The translations under genes were made by a program, and so were the position numbers. 36,474 nucleotides of DNA from Myxococcota bacterium. Lineage in GTDB: Bacteria; Myxococcota; Kuafuiibacteriia; Kuafuiibacteriales; Kuafuiibacteriaceae. The notes under the pieces are model-generated. The model saw nothing but the letters and a program-made list of their open reading frames with translations, searched no databases and had not been told where the DNA came from. Positions 33,338 through 36,474 of the stretch are shown here, piece by piece (positions within the stretch are counted from its first letter, which is position 1; each line of letters starts with the position of its first letter). The stretch covers positions 1 through 36,474 of the forward strand of contig JANQQN010000203.1 of assembly GCA_028289325.1 (NCBI GenBank), read 5' to 3'.

Positions 33338-34443
33338 TCCTGCTGCTCCTCGCCGCTGTCGGCGCCGTTCAACTCGTGCACGTCGACGACCCCGCGGATC
33401 CTCATTTTGGCTCGGTCGTGGCGACGGGGGTCGACCCCGGCGTCGACGGCATCGAATCGATGCTTCGCGTGTACACCGCGTCGGGCCCGCCGGAGCGCCC
33501 CGCGGTGCTCGGCACCGTCGAGCGGGAAACGGGGGCGGTCCGATTCATCCCCCGTTTCACCTTCGTGACGGACCTCGACTACGAGGCGGTCTTCGACCTG
33601 CCGGCGTACTGCCGCCAGGCCGGGTGTCGCGCGTCGAAAGCGGTTCGGCTGCGGTTTCGAATGCCCGAGCCCCCGCCGGCGCCGAGGCCCCGGGTGACCC
33701 GCGTGTACCCGAGCGCGGGCGCGGTCCCCGCCAACCTGCTGCGCTTTTACGTCCACTTCTCGGCGCCCATGCGACCGGTCGACGTCCATCGCCACGTCCG
33801 GCTCCTCGACGACCACGGCCGACCGGTGCCCGAACCGTTCGTGGAGGTGCGCCAGGGGCTGTGGGATCCGGGTTATCAGCGTCTTACCCTGTTCGTTCAT
33901 CCGGGTCGGACAAAGCGGGGCGTGGGGCCGAACCTCGCGCAGGGCCCGGTCCTCGATGCGGGTAGACACTACCGGCTGGTCATCGACGGTGATCTCCAAG
34001 ACGCGCGCGGGCAGCGCCTGGGGACCGACGTGAACCACCGGTTCCGAGTGACGGCGGCGGTGCGGCGGCGGCTGCGGTCCGACCGGTGGCGGGTGGTCGC
34101 GCCGGCCTCGGCCACGGCGGCGGTCGAGCTGGTGCTGCCCGAAGCCGTCGACCGGGCCCTTCTCGAGCGCCTCCCGTACGTGGAGCGGGCCGATGGTCAA
34201 CCGGTCCCGGGCACGGTCCGGGTCGGCGACGACGAGCGCCGATGGTCGTTTCGACCCCAGCGACCGTGGGACCAAGGGACCTATCGGCTCCGAGTGCCGC
34301 GGGCCCTCGAAGACCTGGCGGGCAATACCGTCGACCGGCGGTTCGAGGAACCGCCCCCGTCGACGGCGAGCGATGGCCCTCCGGTCGCAGGCCCCCTTGC
34401 GTTCCCCTTTTCGGTAGACATCGAAGACGTGGCCTCGAAATAA
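33334..34443 (+). CDS. Exported protein with a bacterial Ig-like (SbsA-type) domain
   Basis: A 369-residue protein starting at GTG 33334, overlapping the previous stop by four bases. A short hydrophobic start (ILLLLAAVGAVQLV) is likely a signal peptide. Around residue 120 the block PRVTRVYPSAGAVPANLLRF followed by YVHFSAPM is typical of SbsA-type Ig-like domains. A second similar domain near the C-terminus contains YRLRVPRALEDLAGNTVDR. Between them the sequence is beta-rich and Arg/Pro-rich. The ligand is unknown, and the upstream propeller-like protein is the probable partner. It ends eight bases before the oxygenase start. Confidence 0.72.
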   Translation: MILLLLAAVGAVQLVHVDDPADPHFGSVVATGVDPGVDGIESMLRVYTASGPPERPAVLGTVERETGAVRFIPRFTFVTDLDYEAVFDLPAYCRQAGCRASKAVRLRFRMPEPPPAPRPRVTRVYPSAGAVPANLLRFYVHFSAPMRPVDVHRHVRLLDDHGRPVPEPFVEVRQGLWDPGYQRLTLFVHPGRTKRGVGPNLAQGPVLDAGRHYRLVIDGDLQDARGQRLGTDVNHRFRVTAAVRRRLRSDRWRVVAPASATAAVELVLPEAVDRALLERLPYVERADGQPVPGTVRVGDDERRWSFRPQRPWDQGTYRLRVPRALEDLAGNTVDRRFEEPPPSTASDGPPVAGPLAFPFSVDIEDVASK

Positions 34444-34450
34444 TTCCCGC

Positions 34451-35434
34451 GTGCCCAGCACGCCGCAGCTCGATCAGGCCGAGCGCCTCACCGGGGTCAT
34501 CGACCCGGCGATGCCCGTCTTATCGGCGCGCGACCTATTCGACGGTGAATGGTCTCGCGTCGTGGATCCGATCCGCACCTGCGTTCGCGCGCACGGCTTC
34601 CTTTGCGTCGATCTGACCGGTCACCACCGCGTGTTGACGACCTCGCTCCTCGTCCAGATGGAACGATTCTTCGCCCTCGACGCCGCGACCAAAGCGCGGG
34701 TCCGGGATCCCGGCGGTCACTACGGCTGGACGCCGAGCTCCGCCGAACCGGCCTACCAACCGGGCACGTCGTCGAACGTCGAATCGTACGACCTCGAGCG
34801 GCCGCTGATCGATAACCTCGCGGATCCTTTCTGGCCGGTCCAGCCCGGCTTTCAGACCGCGGCGCTCGACGGCTGGCGCGCGTACCTCGCGTTGGCCGAC
34901 GCGCTTCTCGAAGCCATCGCGCGAGCGGTCGACCTGCGGCCGGACTTCCTGACCTCACAGTGCCGAACCCGCGAGCTCAACACCATGCGGCTGCTCCACT
35001 ACCCGGCCCACACCGCGCCGCTGACGAGCGAACAGGTCGGCATCGCCGCCCACACGGACTTCGAGTGCATCACCCTGCTGTACCAGACCCGGCCCGGCCT
35101 CGAGCTTCGAACCCCCGACGGTCGATGGCTGGACGCGCCGACGCAGGCGGGGCGCCTGATCGTCCTCTTCGACGACATGCTGGAGCGCTGGACGAACGGT
35201 GCCGTGTTGGCGACGGGCCACCGGGTTCGTCGAACGCGCGACGCCCGCTACAGCATCGTGACGTTCGTCGCGGTCGACCCCGGCGTCCCGGTGGGTCCCC
35301 AGCCGGCGTTCGTCTCCGCGGAGCGGCCCGCTGCGTACCCCGCGACCGAACAGGGCCGACACATCAGCGACGAGATGGCCAGAGCGCGAATGTACGCCGG
35401 GCGCGACCGTAAGACGGACCCGACGGACCGATGA
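34451..35434 (+). CDS. 2-oxoglutarate/Fe(II) oxygenase, isopenicillin-N-synthase family
   Basis: A 327-residue cytosolic oxygenase. The N-terminal DIOX_N-type region includes FLCVDLTGHHRV and VQMERFFALD, and GHYGWTPSSAEP is a family-typical block. Iron ligands are His201 and Asp203 in AAHTDF and His257 in LATGHRV. The 2-oxoglutarate or carboxylate-binding Arg/Ser pair is Arg266 and Ser268 in ARYSIVTF. All active-site residues are present. Substrates in this family range from plant hormones to peptides, so the reaction here is unknown. Start GTG 34451 lies seven bases after the upstream stop with no Shine-Dalgarno site, as expected if ribosomes reinitiate. It seems to be the last gene of the operon beginning at 32174. 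Confidence 0.85.
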   Translation: MPSTPQLDQAERLTGVIDPAMPVLSARDLFDGEWSRVVDPIRTCVRAHGFLCVDLTGHHRVLTTSLLVQMERFFALDAATKARVRDPGGHYGWTPSSAEPAYQPGTSSNVESYDLERPLIDNLADPFWPVQPGFQTAALDGWRAYLALADALLEAIARAVDLRPDFLTSQCRTRELNTMRLLHYPAHTAPLTSEQVGIAAHTDFECITLLYQTRPGLELRTPDGRWLDAPTQAGRLIVLFDDMLERWTNGAVLATGHRVRRTRDARYSIVTFVAVDPGVPVGPQPAFVSAERPAAYPATEQGRHISDEMARARMYAGRDRKTDPTDR

Positions 35435-35506
35435 TCGCAGTCACCGACCCGCTCCGTTCGCAACGATAGCCCCTAACCCCGCGCCGACCACCTTGCCCTC
35501 CCCGGC

Positions 35507-35525
35507 GGATCACCGTTGTGATACC
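35507..35525 (+). promoter_or_regulatory. Inverted repeat in front of the DUF2252 gene
   Basis: GGATCAC (35507-35513) pairs with GTGATaCC (35518-35525, one bulged A) around CGTT; the core ATCAC-N4-GTGAT is perfect. It ends seven bases before the ATG at 35533 and covers the place of a ribosome site, so it could be an operator or a translation-blocking hairpin. Confidence 0.35.
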
Positions 35526-35532
35526 GGCAGTC

Positions 35533-36474
35533 ATGGGTTGCACCCCCGCGAAGTGGGCCACGGTCTGTTTCGGGCTCGCTGCCTGCGCGACGACGGCCGC
35601 TCCACCCCCGCCGTCGACCCTCGACGTCGCTCGCGGCCGCAGTGACCTACAGCGGAACCCGAAGCTGCTCGAGCGGATCCGCGGCAGCGCGCACGGCTAC
35701 TTTCGTTTCATCAACACGCCGTTCAGCGAAGAGGTCTGCCGGCAGGTCAAAAAGGCGCTGGAGCGCGCGCCTCGCGTCAATCTCCACGGTGACGCTCACC
35801 TCGAGCAGTACGCGGTGACGGATCTCGGGCGCGGCTTGACGGACTTCGATGACGCCACCACCGGACCGGCGCCGATCGACCTGGTGCGGTTCGGCGTGTC
35901 CATCACCCTGGCCACGTGGGCGCGAGGATGGGAAGCCCATACTGACCCACTGCTGAGTCGATTCGTGGCCGGGTACCGCCGCGCGCTCGAGGCGCCCGAC
36001 ACCCAAGCCCCCTTCCCCGCGGCGGCGAAGCGCATTCAAGCCCGGTTCTCATCCGACCGAAGCTCGTATCTCGACTGGGTCAAGTCGGTGTCCTATCCGA
36101 TCGATAAAGCCGACCAGGACGCGCTGGCCGAGGCCCTGGTGCCCTACGTGGAGACGATGCGCCGGGAGTCGCCGGAGCTGGACCCGACGTTCTTCTCGAT
36201 CGTCGAGACCCGGCGCCTGACCCTCGGCATCGGCTCCGCGCTCGACGACAAATACGTGGTTCGGGTCCAGGGACCGACCGCCGACCCCCAAGACGACGTG
36301 ATCCTCGAGGTGAAGGAAGTGCGGGACCTGTCGGGGGTTTCTTGCGTGTCATCCCATGCGGGGCAGGACCCCTTTCGCATCCTCGTCGCCCAGTCCCGGA
36401 TCGCCTATCGCCCCTACCGTTTCCTCGGCTACATCCGCCTCGACGGGCGCCCGTTTTGGGTCCACGCGTGGGTC
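35533..36474 (+). CDS. DUF2252 family protein with a lipoprotein signal (3' end outside the window)
   Basis: An open frame of 314 codons runs from ATG 35533 to the window edge. The N-terminus (KWATVCFGLAAC) looks like a lipoprotein signal with lipobox LAAC, followed by a Pro-rich linker. DUF2252 hallmarks follow: NLHGDAHLEQYAVTDLG, then TDFDDATTGPAPIDLVRF, and later DDVILEVKEV. DUF2252 proteins have a kinase-like (aminoglycoside phosphotransferase/HipA-like) fold; HGDAH and FDD correspond to its catalytic and metal-binding loops. The activity is unknown. A secreted, lipid-anchored member is unusual because ATP is normally absent outside the cytoplasm. No clear ribosome site exists; an inverted repeat occupies that place. 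Confidence 0.85.
   Translation, partial: MGCTPAKWATVCFGLAACATTAAPPPPSTLDVARGRSDLQRNPKLLERIRGSAHGYFRFINTPFSEEVCRQVKKALERAPRVNLHGDAHLEQYAVTDLGRGLTDFDDATTGPAPIDLVRFGVSITLATWARGWEAHTDPLLSRFVAGYRRALEAPDTQAPFPAAAKRIQARFSSDRSSYLDWVKSVSYPIDKADQDALAEALVPYVETMRRESPELDPTFFSIVETRRLTLGIGSALDDKYVVRVQGPTADPQDDVILEVKEVRDLSGVSCVSSHAGQDPFRILVAQSRIAYRPYRFLGYIRLDGRPFWVHAWV

Overview
The window is about 36.5 kb of very GC-rich bacterial chromosome with dense genes, many GTG/TTG starts and several stop/start overlaps. The gene set suggests a Myxococcota (delta-proteobacterial) genome. It has a membrane-anchored Ser/Thr protein kinase, a DUF1501 protein paired with a cytochrome-like lipoprotein, many secreted lipoproteins, a J-domain/TPR protein, a single-chain acyl-CoA carboxylase and an exosortase/CTERM pair. 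No rRNA, tRNA, CRISPR array, transposase or phage gene was seen. The assignment comes from gene content alone, without database searches.

Left part (1-6.8 kb): the tail of an unidentified gene is coupled through a TTGA overlap to a COMT-family O-methyltransferase. Then come an esterase lipoprotein, a secreted membrane protein, a DUF2141 protein and a TVP38/VTT membrane protein. Next is a two-gene operon, bchJ-bchE. BchE is the oxygen-independent (radical SAM, cobalamin-binding) Mg-protoporphyrin monomethyl ester cyclase of bacteriochlorophyll synthesis, and BchJ is its usual partner. A strong hairpin follows bchE. These are photosynthesis genes in a myxobacterial-looking background and are the most notable content of the window.

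Middle part (6.8-19 kb): a discoidin-domain lipoprotein and a Uma2 nuclease-like protein lie divergently. An XrtE operon follows: a small protein with a C-terminal APELD/TM/RRRR sorting signal, an exosortase fused to a CPBP protease, and an overlapping methyltransferase. Then come a subtilase, a transmembrane Ser/Thr kinase with a ketopantoate reductase behind it, a variant histidine phosphatase, and a 1065-residue fused biotin-dependent carboxylase that precedes the phosphatase in one minus-strand operon.

Right part (19-36.5 kb): a two-gene minus-strand operon encodes a lipoprotein with collagen-like, EGF and CxxCH segments plus a DUF1501 protein, with a recognisable sigma70-like promoter. 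It is followed by a YfcE-type phosphodiesterase, a small secreted protein, an ornithine cyclodeaminase-family enzyme, a lipoprotein, a J-domain/TPR protein, a Baeyer-Villiger-type flavin monooxygenase and an Slt lytic transglycosylase. Last is a tight plus-strand run of a secreted propeller-like protein, an Ig-like protein and a 2OG-Fe(II) oxygenase, then a DUF2252 lipoprotein cut off by the window end. Three spacers of 300-500 bp hold inverted repeats but no convincing gene.
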